Source: Atopobiaceae bacterium UBA1367
Lineage (GTDB): Bacteria > Actinomycetota > Coriobacteriia > Coriobacteriales > Atopobiaceae
Assembly (NCBI GenBank): GCA_002305995.1
Contig: DBRN01000003.1
Coordinates: 62,001 to 126,000, forward strand
DNA length: 64,000 nucleotides
Direction of reading: 5' to 3'
Shown here: positions 15,866 through 24,696 of the stretch, one piece after another
Numbering within the stretch: the first letter of the stretch is position 1
Layout of the letters: each line of letters opens with the position of its first letter
Notes under the pieces: model-generated
Told to the model about the DNA's origin: nothing
Seen by the model: the letters and a program-made list of their open reading frames with translations, nothing else
Database searches by the model: none
Program-made: the position numbers and the translations under genes

Positions 15866-17455
15866 ATGGACGAGGCGTACCATGCCCGACCCTCCCTTGA
15901 TGACGCCCGCACCGTCCTCGCCGAGCGCTTTGGCTATCAGGACTTCAGGTCGGGACAGCGGCGTGTGATCGAGGCGGTGCTTGCCGGGCGCGACACGATG
16001 GCCGTGATGCCCACGGGTGCCGGCAAGTCCGTCTGCTACCAGGTGCCGGCGGCGCTGCTCGGCGGGCTCACGCTCGTGGTGTCACCTCTCATCTCGCTCA
16101 TGGCCGACCAGGTTCGCTCGCTCAAGGAGGCGGGCATCCGGGGCTCGTTCTACAACTCGACGCTCAAGCCCCGGGTGCGCCCGGAGGTGTTGCGCCGGGC
16201 GCTCGCAGGGTGGTACGATCTCATGTACGTGGCGCCCGAGCGCCTTGCCGATCAGGAGTTCCGCGCCTTTGCCGCCTGCGCGCAGGTGCCGCTCGTGGCT
16301 GTGGACGAGGCGCACTGCGTGAGCCAGTGGGGCAACGACTTTCGCCCGGCCTACCGTGGGATCGCGGACTTCGTGGCCTCGCTGCCGAAGCGTCCGGTGG
16401 TCGCGGCGCTCACGGCAACGGCCACGGGACGCGTGCGCGAGGACGTGCGTACCCTGCTCGACCTGCGTGATCCTGTCGTCGAGGTGAGTGGGTTCAACAG
16501 GCCCAACCTCAGGCTCGCGTCGTTCGAGCTCACGCCCAAGCAGCGCGAGCGGTGGGTCTGCGCCTACGCGACGGGTCATCCCACCGACACGGGCATCGTA
16601 TATGCGACCACCCGCAAGAAGGTCGAGCAGATCGCCAGCCAGCTGCGCGAGGAGGGCATGGCGGTGGCAGCCTATCACGCGGGCATGACCGACGGCGAGC
16701 GCACGCGCTCGCAGGAGGCTTTCGTCAACGACGACGTGCAGGTGATGGTCGCCACCAACGCCTTTGGCATGGGCATCGACAAGAGCAACGTGCGCTATGT
16801 GATCAACTGTGGGCTGCCCCAATCGCTCGAGGAGTACTACCAGGAGGCCGGCCGTGCCGGGCGCGACGGGGAGCCCTCCGCATGCTACCTGCTATGGAGC
16901 AGGGGCGACATCCGCACCTGCCACTTCTTCATCGACAACACTCCGTTTGCCGAAGACGTGCCACCTGCCGAGCGACAGGCCTTGCGGGCGCGGCGCGAGC
17001 GCCTGCTGGGGGAGATGATCGGCTATGCCATGAGCACGAGCTGCCTGCGCTCGCGCGTGCTGCGCTACTTCGGCCAGCGCCTCGAGGAGGGCTCGCAGGG
17101 CTGTGGCTCCTGCTCGGTCTGCACCGGAGAGACCGCAGGGAGCTCCCCGTACCTCGGGCGGGCCGCCACGCGCACCGTCGAGCTCCGGCGCGAGCGTCGC
17201 GAGGGCACGGGGGATCCCCAGGCACCCGCGAGCGACGTCGCTGACGAGGAGCTGTTCGAACGCCTGCGTGCACTGCGCAAGCGCCTGGCAGGGGAGGCGC
17301 GCGTCCCTCCCTACGTGGTGTTCTCCGACCGGACGCTGCGGGCGATGGTGCGCGACCGCCCGCAGACTGCCGAACAGCTGCTCGAGGTCTCCGGTGTGGG
17401 ACAGACCAAGCTCAAGCGCTACGGGGCAGCCTTCCTGGAGGAGCTTGCGCGCTAG
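15866..17455 (+). CDS. recQ: RecQ-family ATP-dependent DNA helicase
   Basis: 529-residue superfamily 2 3'-5' helicase in recombination and fork repair. Motif I is MPTGAGKSVCYQVPA, motif II VDEAHCVSQWG, and motif VI QEAGRAGRDG. A zinc-binding region carries C-x2-C-type cysteines (GCGSCSVC). The C-terminal HRDC domain spans about residues 455-529 (LRKRLAGEARVPPYVVFSDR). The winged helix of long RecQ proteins looks missing or minimal. The ATG at 15866 has GAGGGGG in front. The frame is open far upstream into the repeat array, but that part has no homology and is excluded. Confidence 0.93.
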   Translation: MDEAYHARPSLDDARTVLAERFGYQDFRSGQRRVIEAVLAGRDTMAVMPTGAGKSVCYQVPAALLGGLTLVVSPLISLMADQVRSLKEAGIRGSFYNSTLKPRVRPEVLRRALAGWYDLMYVAPERLADQEFRAFAACAQVPLVAVDEAHCVSQWGNDFRPAYRGIADFVASLPKRPVVAALTATATGRVREDVRTLLDLRDPVVEVSGFNRPNLRLASFELTPKQRERWVCAYATGHPTDTGIVYATTRKKVEQIASQLREEGMAVAAYHAGMTDGERTRSQEAFVNDDVQVMVATNAFGMGIDKSNVRYVINCGLPQSLEEYYQEAGRAGRDGEPSACYLLWSRGDIRTCHFFIDNTPFAEDVPPAERQALRARRERLLGEMIGYAMSTSCLRSRVLRYFGQRLEEGSQGCGSCSVCTGETAGSSPYLGRAATRTVELRRERREGTGDPQAPASDVADEELFERLRALRKRLAGEARVPPYVVFSDRTLRAMVRDRPQTAEQLLEVSGVGQTKLKRYGAAFLEELAR

Positions 17456-17490
17456 AGGTCACGCGTCAACAACCTGCTGGCAGCTGGCGG

Positions 17491-17832
17491 CTAGGCCCTG
17501 ATGGCGAAGCGGCGTTCGGGCACGGGCGGCAGCTCGTCGCAGCGAACGAGCCGGGCCCGGATGAAGGCGCCCGGTCGCGCCGACTCGGCCTCGACCTCTG
17601 CCATGAACTGCCGCACCTGCTCCGGCGTGCCCTGCACCTCGAGCTCGACGTCGCCATCCGATCGGTTCGTGACCCATCCGGTGAGGCCGTGCTGCTGCGC
17701 CCACCCCTGCGCGGTGAAGCGGAAGCCCACGGCCTGGACGCGTCCGGCGTAGCGAAGCCTGCGCCGGACGGCTCCCTCGGGAACGCTCGGCTCTGCCTGG
17801 GATCCCTTGTCGCGCCGCCAAAACCATCTCAT
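17491..17832 (-). CDS. acyP: Acylphosphatase
   Basis: 113-residue enzyme that hydrolyses acyl phosphates. The catalytic Arg and phosphate loop are in GRVQAVGFRFTAQ and the catalytic Asn in GWVTNRSDGDVE. It has an extra ~28-residue basic N-terminus (MRWFWRRDKG) compared with the usual ~90 residues. GGAGG precedes the ATG at 17832. Convergent with recQ, 35 bp between stops. Confidence 0.92.
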   Translation of the reverse strand: MRWFWRRDKGSQAEPSVPEGAVRRRLRYAGRVQAVGFRFTAQGWAQQHGLTGWVTNRSDGDVELEVQGTPEQVRQFMAEVEAESARPGAFIRARLVRCDELPPVPERRFAIRA

Positions 17833-18145
17833 GTGTGCCTCCTCAAGACCGCTGTCCCCACTGTAGCAGGTGATGGTGCCAGGGCGTGCGCGGCGAGGGC
17901 CACTCCCGTGTCGGCGTGCCGGTCGTCCCATGATCGCCGCGGGCCCAGGGGAGCAGCTCCGCCAACGGAGGTCCTCGAGGGCCGCCTTGTGATCGCCGCA
18001 GCCCATGCGGAGCAGGGCCCCAATGGCAAGAAGACGTCATACGCTCGTGAACAGGCCGAAACATTGCGTGCGTACAATGGGCTGCGCACGCATCCGCGCG
18101 CGGGGCGAGAGGCCCCAGAGGCAAGGGCAAGGAAGGGCAACGCGC

Positions 18146-19453
18146 ATGAAGACACCGCAGGACATCCTGACGATGCCTCACGACCAGCTGGAGGCCATCC
18201 AGCTCGAGGGCATCAAGAAGACCGTGATCGCCTGTTACGAGCATGTCGGGTTCTACCACGACCTCTTCGACGAGGCTGGCTTTGACCCGTACGCGGTCGA
18301 GTCGCTCGAGGATCTCCGGAAGGCCCCCTTCACCACGAAGCAGGACCTGCGCGACAACTACCCGTATGGCCTCTTTGCCGTCCCGATGGAGGACGTGCGC
18401 GAGATACACATGTCGTCCGGTACCACGGGCGTGGCCACCGTCGGCGGCTACACCGAGCACGACCTCGACATCTGGGGCGACTGCTTTGCCCGCGGCATCT
18501 GGTACGCGGACGGCGGGCCCGAGGACGTCTGCCACGTGTGCTACGGCTACGGCCTGTTCACCGGCGGCCTCGGTGCCCATTACGGTGGCCTCAAGGCGGG
18601 ATGCATGACCATCCCCATGAGTGCCGGCAACACCGAGCGCCAGATCCGCGTGCTGCGGGAGATGGGGTCGACCATCCTGTGCTGCACGCCGAGCTACGCC
18701 ATGTACATCGCCGACACGGCCCTTGCCATGGGGCTCGACCCCAGGAGGGACTTCCGCCTGCGCGCCGGCATTCACGGTGCCGAGGCGTTCTCCGACAACT
18801 TCCGTGCCGAGCTCGAGGACAAGCTGGGCTACAAGGCGCTCGACGTCTACGGCCTGACCGAGACCATGGGACCGGGCGTTGCCGTCGAGTGCATGGAGCA
18901 GGACGGCCTGCACCTGGCAGAGGATCACTTCTACGCCGAGATCATCGATCCCGACACCGGCGAGGTCCTACCTGACGGCGAGTGGGGCGAGCTGGTGCTG
19001 ACCACCGTCGACCGCGAGGCGACGCCCGTCGTGCGCTACCGCACCCGCGACATCACCCGCATCGTCCCCGGCGAGTGCTCCTGCGGGCGCACGCACCGGC
19101 GCATCGACCGCCTGCACGGCCGTACCGACGACATGCTCATCATCCGTGGCGTGAACGTCTTCCCATCCCAGATAGAGGACGTCATGAAGACCTTCCCGCA
19201 GGTGGCGTCCTGGTACCAGATCGAGCTCACCCGCAGGAGCCACCTCGACGTGGTCACGCTCAAGGCCGAGGTCAACCCCGACTTCGACTTCGACCAGATC
19301 AGCGCCATCGAGCGGCTGCAGCACGGCATCCAGTCGCGGCTCAAGACGGCCCTCTCGGTGGGCATTCGCGTTAAGCTGGTGGAACCCAAGACCATCGCGC
19401 GCAGCGAGGGCAAGGCCAAGCGCGTCATCGACCTGAGGGGAGAGGATAGGTAA
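18146..19453 (+). CDS. Phenylacetate--CoA ligase family protein (PaaK-like)
   Basis: 435-residue adenylate-forming enzyme that activates an aryl or indole acid to its CoA thioester with ATP. The phosphate loop is SSGTTGVATVGGY, the adenine motif YGLTETMGPG, and the C-terminal hinge RTDDMLIIRGVNVFP. In anaerobes such genes beside an ACT-domain gene often accompany aromatic amino-acid fermentation; no indolepyruvate oxidoreductase genes are in this window, so the substrate is uncertain. The ATG at 18146 has AAGGAAGGG upstream. Its stop overlaps the next gene (TAATG). Confidence 0.88.
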   Translation: MKTPQDILTMPHDQLEAIQLEGIKKTVIACYEHVGFYHDLFDEAGFDPYAVESLEDLRKAPFTTKQDLRDNYPYGLFAVPMEDVREIHMSSGTTGVATVGGYTEHDLDIWGDCFARGIWYADGGPEDVCHVCYGYGLFTGGLGAHYGGLKAGCMTIPMSAGNTERQIRVLREMGSTILCCTPSYAMYIADTALAMGLDPRRDFRLRAGIHGAEAFSDNFRAELEDKLGYKALDVYGLTETMGPGVAVECMEQDGLHLAEDHFYAEIIDPDTGEVLPDGEWGELVLTTVDREATPVVRYRTRDITRIVPGECSCGRTHRRIDRLHGRTDDMLIIRGVNVFPSQIEDVMKTFPQVASWYQIELTRRSHLDVVTLKAEVNPDFDFDQISAIERLQHGIQSRLKTALSVGIRVKLVEPKTIARSEGKAKRVIDLRGEDR

Positions 19454-19881
19454 TGATCATGCAGCTGACGGTCTTCCTCGAGAACACCGAGGGACGACTC
19501 GCGGCGCTCTGTCGCACCCTGGCCGATGCCGACATCAACATGAGTGCCCTCACCATCGCCGAGACCTCGGACTACGGCATCGTGCGCATCATCTGCAACG
19601 ACGTCTTCCGCGCCGTCGACGTGCTGGAGGACGCGGGCTTCCGTGCCACCAAGACCAAGGTGCTCGCCGTCGAGGTGCCTGATCGGCCCGGCGCCCTGGC
19701 CGAGCTCCTCGAGGCGCTCGACTCGACCAAGGTCAACATCGAGTACGGGTACTGCTTCCTGTCCAATGGCGCGGTGGCCATCGACGTGCTGAAGATCAAT
19801 CCCGAGGTTCGTGCGATTGCCGAGGAGGCCATCACCGAGGCCGGCTTCAAGCTGCTGCACTGGGATGACATAGCCCCCTAG
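19453..19881 (+). CDS. Tandem ACT-domain protein
   Basis: 142 residues made of two ACT domains: the first begins QLTVFLENTEGRLAALCRTL, the second VLAVEVPDRPGALAELLEAL. ACT pairs bind amino acids and regulate metabolic enzymes. Start codons at 19453 (overlapping the ligase stop) and 19459 are both possible. Co-translated with the PaaK-like ligase, so it probably senses an amino acid and tunes that enzyme or pathway (inference). Confidence 0.87.
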   Translation: MIMQLTVFLENTEGRLAALCRTLADADINMSALTIAETSDYGIVRIICNDVFRAVDVLEDAGFRATKTKVLAVEVPDRPGALAELLEALDSTKVNIEYGYCFLSNGAVAIDVLKINPEVRAIAEEAITEAGFKLLHWDDIAP

Positions 19882-19915
19882 CCTCAGGGTGTGGAGCCGC
19901 CTCCCGGCGGGGTAC

Positions 19916-19969
19916 GAGACGGGGATGCCCCCAGGGTCCGCATGCGGGCCCTGGGGGCATCCCCGTCTC
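19916..19969. terminator. Very strong hairpin after the ACT gene
   Basis: 21-bp perfect arms: GAGACGGGGATGCCCCCAGG plus one G at 19916-19936, and its exact complement at 19949-19969. The 12-nt loop is itself self-complementary (CCGCATGCGG). It follows the paaK-ACT operon by 34 bp. There is no T-run, so it acts as a terminator, an mRNA 3' stabiliser or a cruciform element. Confidence 0.7.
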
Positions 19970-20106
19970 GATCCGATCCCCGCTCACCAAGACCGTTCAC
20001 ATACGCGTGCGAAACGTCGCCACACAGGACGCGTGATGTGCTACCATGTATGCCTGGGTATAACAAAAACATACTAAGTCATACCACAAACGAAACCGTG
20101 GTCACC

Positions 20107-20307
20107 ATGTCAGACAAGATGACTCCAGTCGTCGCCAAGGTTCTGCCCGCTGAGAAGGAACGCTTCTTCGAGGCAACGGAGCAAATTGGCACCACACCCT
20201 CAAATGCGATACGCATGTTCATCGCCGCGTTCAACCGGGCGGGGACATTTCCGTTCGAGGTCGGAGTGCGTGGGGTGCTGGGAAAGGCTGGTGTGAGCAA
20301 TGAGTAG
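20107..20307 (+). CDS. RelB/DinJ-type antitoxin (orphan)
   Basis: 66-residue ribbon-helix-helix antitoxin-like protein. The basic strand VVAKVLPAEKERFF and the helix pair GTTPSNAIRMFIAAFNRAGTFPF match the RelB/DinJ N-terminal domain. No RelE/YafQ/HigB toxin follows; the next frame is a 40-residue ORF overlapping by 8 bp. Upstream (20046-20085) are GTATG and CATAC boxes in inverted arrangement near a TACCAT -10, which could be an autoregulatory operator. Confidence 0.75.
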   Translation: MSDKMTPVVAKVLPAEKERFFEATEQIGTTPSNAIRMFIAAFNRAGTFPFEVGVRGVLGKAGVSNE

Positions 20308-20422
20308 GGACAATCGTTGGTTGCAACTGAGGGCCTACATGTGGCTCGCCCGCGTCTTCCCCTGCGCGTACTTCTCGCGCATGCGCTCGGCGTGCATGTC
20401 GCGGTGCATGCACCTGTACTAG
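20300..20422 (+). CDS. Small coupled ORF after the antitoxin
   Basis: 40-residue frame whose ATG lies inside the last codons of the antitoxin gene (ATGAGTAG), where a toxin start would be expected. The sequence is Arg/Met/Cys-rich (RVFPCAYFSRMRSACMS) and resembles no toxin I know. Either the remnant of a deleted toxin or an unrelated tiny protein. Confidence 0.35.
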   Translation: MSRDNRWLQLRAYMWLARVFPCAYFSRMRSACMSRCMHLY

Positions 20423-20433
20423 ATGGACCGTGC

Positions 20434-20517
20434 GCCTGGGACCCATGCCCGCAGGGAGGCATCGACCTCCTGCCGATAGCGGTGGGGTGCGCAGGGCTGG
20501 GACCTATGCCCGCAAGG
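20434..20517. repeat. Twin 22-bp element, 62-bp offset
   Basis: GCCTGGGACCCATGCCCGC followed by AGG at 20434-20455 recurs at 20496-20517 with three changes. Each holds a GGG/CCC dyad. It begins 12 bp after the 40-residue ORF. A further hairpin, CCATGACCGTGA with TCAC-A-GGTCATGG, lies at 20541-20571. Confidence 0.75.
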
Positions 20518-20667
20518 TGGTGTCTTGTCCGCCCTGCCGTCCATGACCGTGAGATCGTTCACAGGTCATGGACGTGGCGTGGTGCCCGCCCAAACGGTCT
20601 GGACACGCCTGCCTGCACCGCTTACCCTACCCGCGACCTGCTACAACCCGGCACAAGGAGGTGCGAC

Positions 20668-20895
20668 ATGAAGCAGATCAAAGACATGAACTCGCTGGAG
20701 CGCAAGGTGTTCGAGGCCTGCTACAACGGCTGGTACCTCAGCGGCGAGTATCGCGCGGTCTTCTTTGGGCACGAGCGCCGCTTCAGGGCTGACAGCATCC
20801 GTCAGCTGGTCAAGCAGGTGGAGGCATGGTTCTTGTCCCATGCCGAGCACCATGCCGACGACATCCTGCTCGTGAAGCTTGACAAGGCGGACTAG
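20668..20895 (+). CDS. Small conserved-looking protein of unknown function
   Basis: 75-residue soluble helical protein (MKQIKDMNSLERKVFEACYN, then FFGHERRFRADSIRQLVKQVE) not recognised. A strong AAGGAGG stands before the ATG. The aromatic/charged composition and a following bidirectional terminator suggest a real gene with its own transcript. Confidence 0.65.
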   Translation: MKQIKDMNSLERKVFEACYNGWYLSGEYRAVFFGHERRFRADSIRQLVKQVEAWFLSHAEHHADDILLVKLDKAD

Positions 20896-20951
20896 GACGA
20901 CCGCGACCGTGCGGGCGATCTCGTCCGCTGACACATTTCCCTGCTCACGCG

Positions 20952-20977
20952 ATCGGCCCCCTGCACAGGGGGCCGAT
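20952..20977. terminator. Bidirectional terminator hairpin
   Basis: Perfect 12-bp arms ATCGGCCCCCTG and CAGGGGGCCGAT with a 2-nt loop, between the plus-strand small gene and the minus-strand serA gene that ends at 21027. Confidence 0.75.
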
Positions 20978-21026
20978 TCGATAGGGGCCACAGGGCCACT
21001 TCAGGCCTCACCCGCCCGGCCTGCCG

Positions 21027-22196
21027 CTATTGGGGAGCGACCATGCGTGTTCGGTAGACGCCCTCCACGGAGGAGATGCGGTCCAAGACGGCGTCCGACC
21101 AGCTGCCGCTCGTCTCGATGAGGGTGGTGGCGCTGTCGCCGCGGCGCTTGTTGGCCATGTTCTCGATGTTGAGGCCACCCTCGGCGATGATCGATGAGAA
21201 CTGGCCGATCATGTTGGGGATGTTCTTGTGGAGCACCACGATGCGCTCGTCGGTCTGGATGGGGCCAAGGTCCACCTCGCCGAAGTTGACCGAGTTGATG
21301 ACGTTGCCCTGCAGCAGGTACTCCTGCAGCTGATCGACCGCCATGGCGGCGCAGTTCGCCTCCGCCTCCCTAGTGGAGGCGCCCAGGTGCGAGAAGACCA
21401 GGGCGTTGGACATGTGCGTGGTCAGGGGGTTGGCGAAGTCGGTGACGTAGCGGCGCACGTGACCGCTCTCGAGCGCGCGGGCCATGGCCTGCTCGTCGAC
21501 GAGGGTGTCGCGGGCGAAGTTGAGGAACACGACGCCATCCTTCGCCTGGGCGATCTGGTCGCGGCCGATCATGCCGCGCGTCTTGTCGGTGGCGGGCACG
21601 TGGATGGAGATGTAGTCGGCGTTCTCGAGGATGTCGGCAAGCCTGCGCACGTAGTGCACGTGGTGGTCGAGGCTCCAGGCGGCCGTGATGGAGAGGTGGG
21701 GGTCGAAGCCCAGCACATGCATGCCGAGCCTGCGCCCCGCGTTGGCGACCATCGCCCCGATGGCGCCCAGGCCGATGACGCCGAGGGTCTTCCCGGCGAT
21801 CTCCGTGCCGCCAAACTGGTTCTTCGCCCTCTCGGCGTCTGTGCCCACGGTCTCGACGTCGGCATGGTCGCTCACCCACTGGGCGCTTCCCATGATGTCG
21901 CGCGAGGCCATGAGCATGCCGGCGACCACGAGCTCCTTCACGGCATTGGCGTTGGCGCCCGGCGTGTTGAAGACGACGATGCCCCGCTTGGCGCAGCGGT
22001 CGAGGGGGATGTTGTTGACCCCAGTGCCGGCGCGCGCGATGGCGAGCAGGCCTGCGGGCAGGTCGATGTCGTGCATGTTGGTGCTGCGCACGATGGCGGC
22101 ATCGGCCTGCTCGAGCGTCTTGGCAGGGGCGAAGGTCCGGTAGAGCTTCTCGAGCCCTGCCTGGGAGATGTTGTTCATGCAGTGTATGCGATACAT
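21027..22196 (-). CDS. D-3-phosphoglycerate dehydrogenase paralogue (second copy)
   Basis: 389-residue NAD-dependent 2-hydroxyacid dehydrogenase of the SerA type with a C-terminal ACT domain (IIAEGGLNIENMANKRRGD). The Rossmann motif is GLGAIGAMVANAGRRLGM, the catalytic Arg is in NFARDTLVDEQ, and the substrate-end motif VFSHLGASTREAE carries the His. It is closely similar to the gene upstream and shares its operon (serC-serA-serA, 111 bp apart). The product of the reaction in the serine pathway is 3-phosphohydroxypyruvate; one copy may act on another hydroxyacid. The ATG at 22196 (MYRIHCMNN) has GAAGGAA in front. Confidence 0.85.
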   Translation of the reverse strand: MYRIHCMNNISQAGLEKLYRTFAPAKTLEQADAAIVRSTNMHDIDLPAGLLAIARAGTGVNNIPLDRCAKRGIVVFNTPGANANAVKELVVAGMLMASRDIMGSAQWVSDHADVETVGTDAERAKNQFGGTEIAGKTLGVIGLGAIGAMVANAGRRLGMHVLGFDPHLSITAAWSLDHHVHYVRRLADILENADYISIHVPATDKTRGMIGRDQIAQAKDGVVFLNFARDTLVDEQAMARALESGHVRRYVTDFANPLTTHMSNALVFSHLGASTREAEANCAAMAVDQLQEYLLQGNVINSVNFGEVDLGPIQTDERIVVLHKNIPNMIGQFSSIIAEGGLNIENMANKRRGDSATTLIETSGSWSDAVLDRISSVEGVYRTRMVAPQ

Positions 22197-22307
22197 GTCA
22201 GATGGTTCCTTCACCTCGGTGGCGCGTGGGAGCGTCGTGCGTGGTTGATTCTACGACACGGCGGCCCGCTCGTCGACCGGCCCCCGCGCTCGTCGGACGG
22301 CGGGAGG

Positions 22308-23474
22308 TCAGCGGCGGATGGCGCGGACGCGGTAGATGCCATCGATGGCGGCAAGCCTCTCCACTAGCTCTTCGTCAACCTCCGAGCCAAGGTCGAGCAG
22401 GCAGTAGGCATAGTTGCCCGCGCTCTTGTCGGTCATGTTCTCGATGTTGACACCCGCTGCCGAGATGGCACCCGTGATCTGGCCGATCATGTTGGTCACG
22501 TTGAGGTGGAAGACCGCCAGACGCATGGCGGACTCCAGGGGGCCCATGTCCACCGCGCCGTAGTTGACGGAGTTGGTGATGTTGCCGTTCTCCAGGTAGT
22601 CGCGGATCTCGCCGGCCGCCATGACGGCGCAGTTGTCCTCCGCCTCCTTGGTGGAGGCGCCGAGGTGGGGGGTCACGGTGGCGTGGGCCATGCTCGTGGT
22701 GACCGAGTTGGCGAAGTCGGTCATGTAGCGGGCGATGTGACCCTCCTGCAAGGCCTCGGCCAGCGCACGCTCGTCGACGAGCGAGTCGCGGGCATAGTTG
22801 AGCAGGACGGTGCCGTCCCGCATGGCGGCGATCTCGTCGCGGCCGATCATGCCCTTGGTCTTCGCCGTCGCGGGCACGTGGATGGTGATGTAGTCGCAGC
22901 TCGACCAGATCTCGCCGATGTTGTTGATGTGGCGCACGTGGCGGTCGAGGCTCCAGGCGTACTTGACCGAGAGGTAGGGGTCGTAGCCGTAGACATGCAT
23001 GCCCAGGCTGCGTCCCGCGTTGGCGACCATCGCCCCGATGGCGCCCAGGCCGATGACGCCGAGGTTCTTGCCGGCAAGCTCGGTGCCGGCGAAGTCCTTC
23101 TTGGCCTTCTCGGCCTGCCTGCCCACGTTGGGATCGTCCGAGTTCTCGTCGACCCACTCGATGCCGCCCACGATGTCACGCGCCGCGAGCAGCATGCCGG
23201 CGATGACCATCTCCTTGACGCCGTTGGCGTTGGCGCCCGGCGTGTTGAAGACCACGATGCCCTGCGCGGCGCACCTCTCGAGCGGTATGTTGTTGACGCC
23301 GGCGCCGGCGCGGCCGATGGTGAGCAGACGGTCGGAGAACTCCGTGCCGTGCAGGCTCGCGCTGCGGACCATGATGGCCTCGGCCTCGTCGATGCTGTCG
23401 GTGAGCGAGAAGCCTGCACCGAGCGCGTCGGTGCCGACCTTCGCGATGTTGTTGAGGCAGTGAACCTTGTACAT
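22308..23474 (-). CDS. serA: D-3-phosphoglycerate dehydrogenase
   Basis: 388-residue first enzyme of the phosphorylated serine pathway. Same layout as the downstream paralogue: RAGAGVNNIPLERC in the substrate domain, GLGAIGAMVANAGRSLGM for NAD, NYARDSLVDERA with the catalytic Arg, VTPHLGASTKEAED with the catalytic His, and a C-terminal ACT domain (ISAAGVNIENMTDK) that usually senses serine. It lies 94 bp downstream of serC in the same direction. Which of the two paralogues is the main SerA cannot be decided from sequence; this one directly follows serC. Confidence 0.88.
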   Translation of the reverse strand: MYKVHCLNNIAKVGTDALGAGFSLTDSIDEAEAIMVRSASLHGTEFSDRLLTIGRAGAGVNNIPLERCAAQGIVVFNTPGANANGVKEMVIAGMLLAARDIVGGIEWVDENSDDPNVGRQAEKAKKDFAGTELAGKNLGVIGLGAIGAMVANAGRSLGMHVYGYDPYLSVKYAWSLDRHVRHINNIGEIWSSCDYITIHVPATAKTKGMIGRDEIAAMRDGTVLLNYARDSLVDERALAEALQEGHIARYMTDFANSVTTSMAHATVTPHLGASTKEAEDNCAVMAAGEIRDYLENGNITNSVNYGAVDMGPLESAMRLAVFHLNVTNMIGQITGAISAAGVNIENMTDKSAGNYAYCLLDLGSEVDEELVERLAAIDGIYRVRAIRR

Positions 23475-23496
23475 GGCGTGCTCCTTGCTTGCGAGA

Positions 23497-23516
23497 GGCG
23501 GGGCAGGGGCCCCGCC
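23497..23516. other. Intercistronic hairpin between serC and serA
   Basis: GGCGGGGC and GCCCCGCC form a perfect 8-bp stem with an AGGG loop, 23 bp before the serA start. It could set the ratio of the two products by attenuation or mRNA processing. Confidence 0.5.
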
Positions 23517-23568
23517 GAGAGTGTCGTGCTCGGATATGGTGGGAGTCGCCGTGGATCCCCAGTGGTCC

Positions 23569-24660
23569 CTAGTGTCGCGCCTCGAAGTCCCTCATGAAGG
23601 ATACCAGGGCCTCGACGCCCTCGACGGGCATCGCGTTGTAGATGGAGGCACGCATGCCACCCACCGAGCGATGGCCCTTGAGGTTCTCGAGGCCGGCCGC
23701 CCTGGACTCCCTGACGAACGCGGCGTCGAGGTCGGCGTCGCCGGTGACGAAGGGCACGTTCATGAGGGAGCGGTCCTCGGTGCGGACGGTGCCCCTGAAG
23801 AGGCTGGACTCGTCGAGGAAGTCGTAGAGGATCGCGGCCTTCGCCTGGTTGCGCTCGTGGATGCCGCTGAGGCCGCCCTGTCCCTGCAACCACTTGAAGA
23901 CCTTGCCGCAGAGGTAGATGGACCAGCAGTTGGGCGTGTTGTACATCGAGCCGTTGTCGGCCTGGGTCCTCCACTGGAGCATGGTGGGCACGCCCGCGAT
24001 GTCATCGGCGGGAATGAGGTCCTCGCGGATGATGCTGATCACCAGCCCCGCGGGACCCACGTTCTTCTGCACGCCACCGTAGATGACGCCATACCTGGTC
24101 ACGTCGACCGGCTGGGAGAGGAACATCGAGCTCACGTCGGAGACGAGCGGCTTGCCCTTGGTGTCGGGAAGCTCGTGGAAGACGGTGCCGTAGATGGTGT
24201 TGTTCTCGCATATGTAGACGTAGTCGGCATCATCGCGCACGGCGAGGTCGGAGCAGTCGGGGATGTAGGAGAAGGTCTTGTCCGCCGAGCTCGCGATGGC
24301 AGCCGCGTCGATGAGGCGGCCTGCCTCCTGGTAGGCCTTCTTGGCCCACTGGCCGGTGACGATGTAGTCGGCACGCCTGCTGGCACCGGGAAGGGCGCAG
24401 AGGTTCAGCGGCACGGCGGCAAACTGCTGGGAGGCGCCGCCCTGCAGGAAGAGGACCCTGTAGGTGTCGGGGATGCCCATGAGGCCGCGGAGGTCCGCCT
24501 CGGCCTCGTCGATGATCTCCTGGAACATCTGGGAGCGATGGCTCATCTCGTTGACGCTCATCCCATGACCGCGGTAGTCGAGCATCTCGTCCGCGGCCTC
24601 CCTGAGGACCGCCTCGGGAAGCACCGCCGGACCTGCTGAGAAATTGTAGACTCTGCTCAT
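23569..24660 (-). CDS. serC: Phosphoserine aminotransferase
   Basis: 363-residue PLP enzyme converting 3-phosphohydroxypyruvate and glutamate to phosphoserine. It begins with the family hallmark VYNFSAGPAVLPEAVL; HGMSVNEMSHRS and FLQGGASQQFAA contact phosphate and cofactor; the PLP lysine lies in IYGGVQKNVGPAG. First gene of the serC-serA-serA operon. Upstream, a minus-strand -10 (TAGAAT at 24702-24697) and an imperfect palindrome GACCCCTCATCTGAGAGGTC at 24720-24739 may be the promoter and operator. Confidence 0.95.
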   Translation of the reverse strand: MSRVYNFSAGPAVLPEAVLREAADEMLDYRGHGMSVNEMSHRSQMFQEIIDEAEADLRGLMGIPDTYRVLFLQGGASQQFAAVPLNLCALPGASRRADYIVTGQWAKKAYQEAGRLIDAAAIASSADKTFSYIPDCSDLAVRDDADYVYICENNTIYGTVFHELPDTKGKPLVSDVSSMFLSQPVDVTRYGVIYGGVQKNVGPAGLVISIIREDLIPADDIAGVPTMLQWRTQADNGSMYNTPNCWSIYLCGKVFKWLQGQGGLSGIHERNQAKAAILYDFLDESSLFRGTVRTEDRSLMNVPFVTGDADLDAAFVRESRAAGLENLKGHRSVGGMRASIYNAMPVEGVEALVSFMRDFEARH

Positions 24661-24696
24661 TGCCCCATCCCTCTCATCGTTGTGTCGTGCGACGCA

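Noticed and set aside
20434..20571. tRNA or small structured RNA gene
   Set aside because: Hairpins are present but there is no cloverleaf, T-loop consensus or CCA-type end; explained by the twin repeat.
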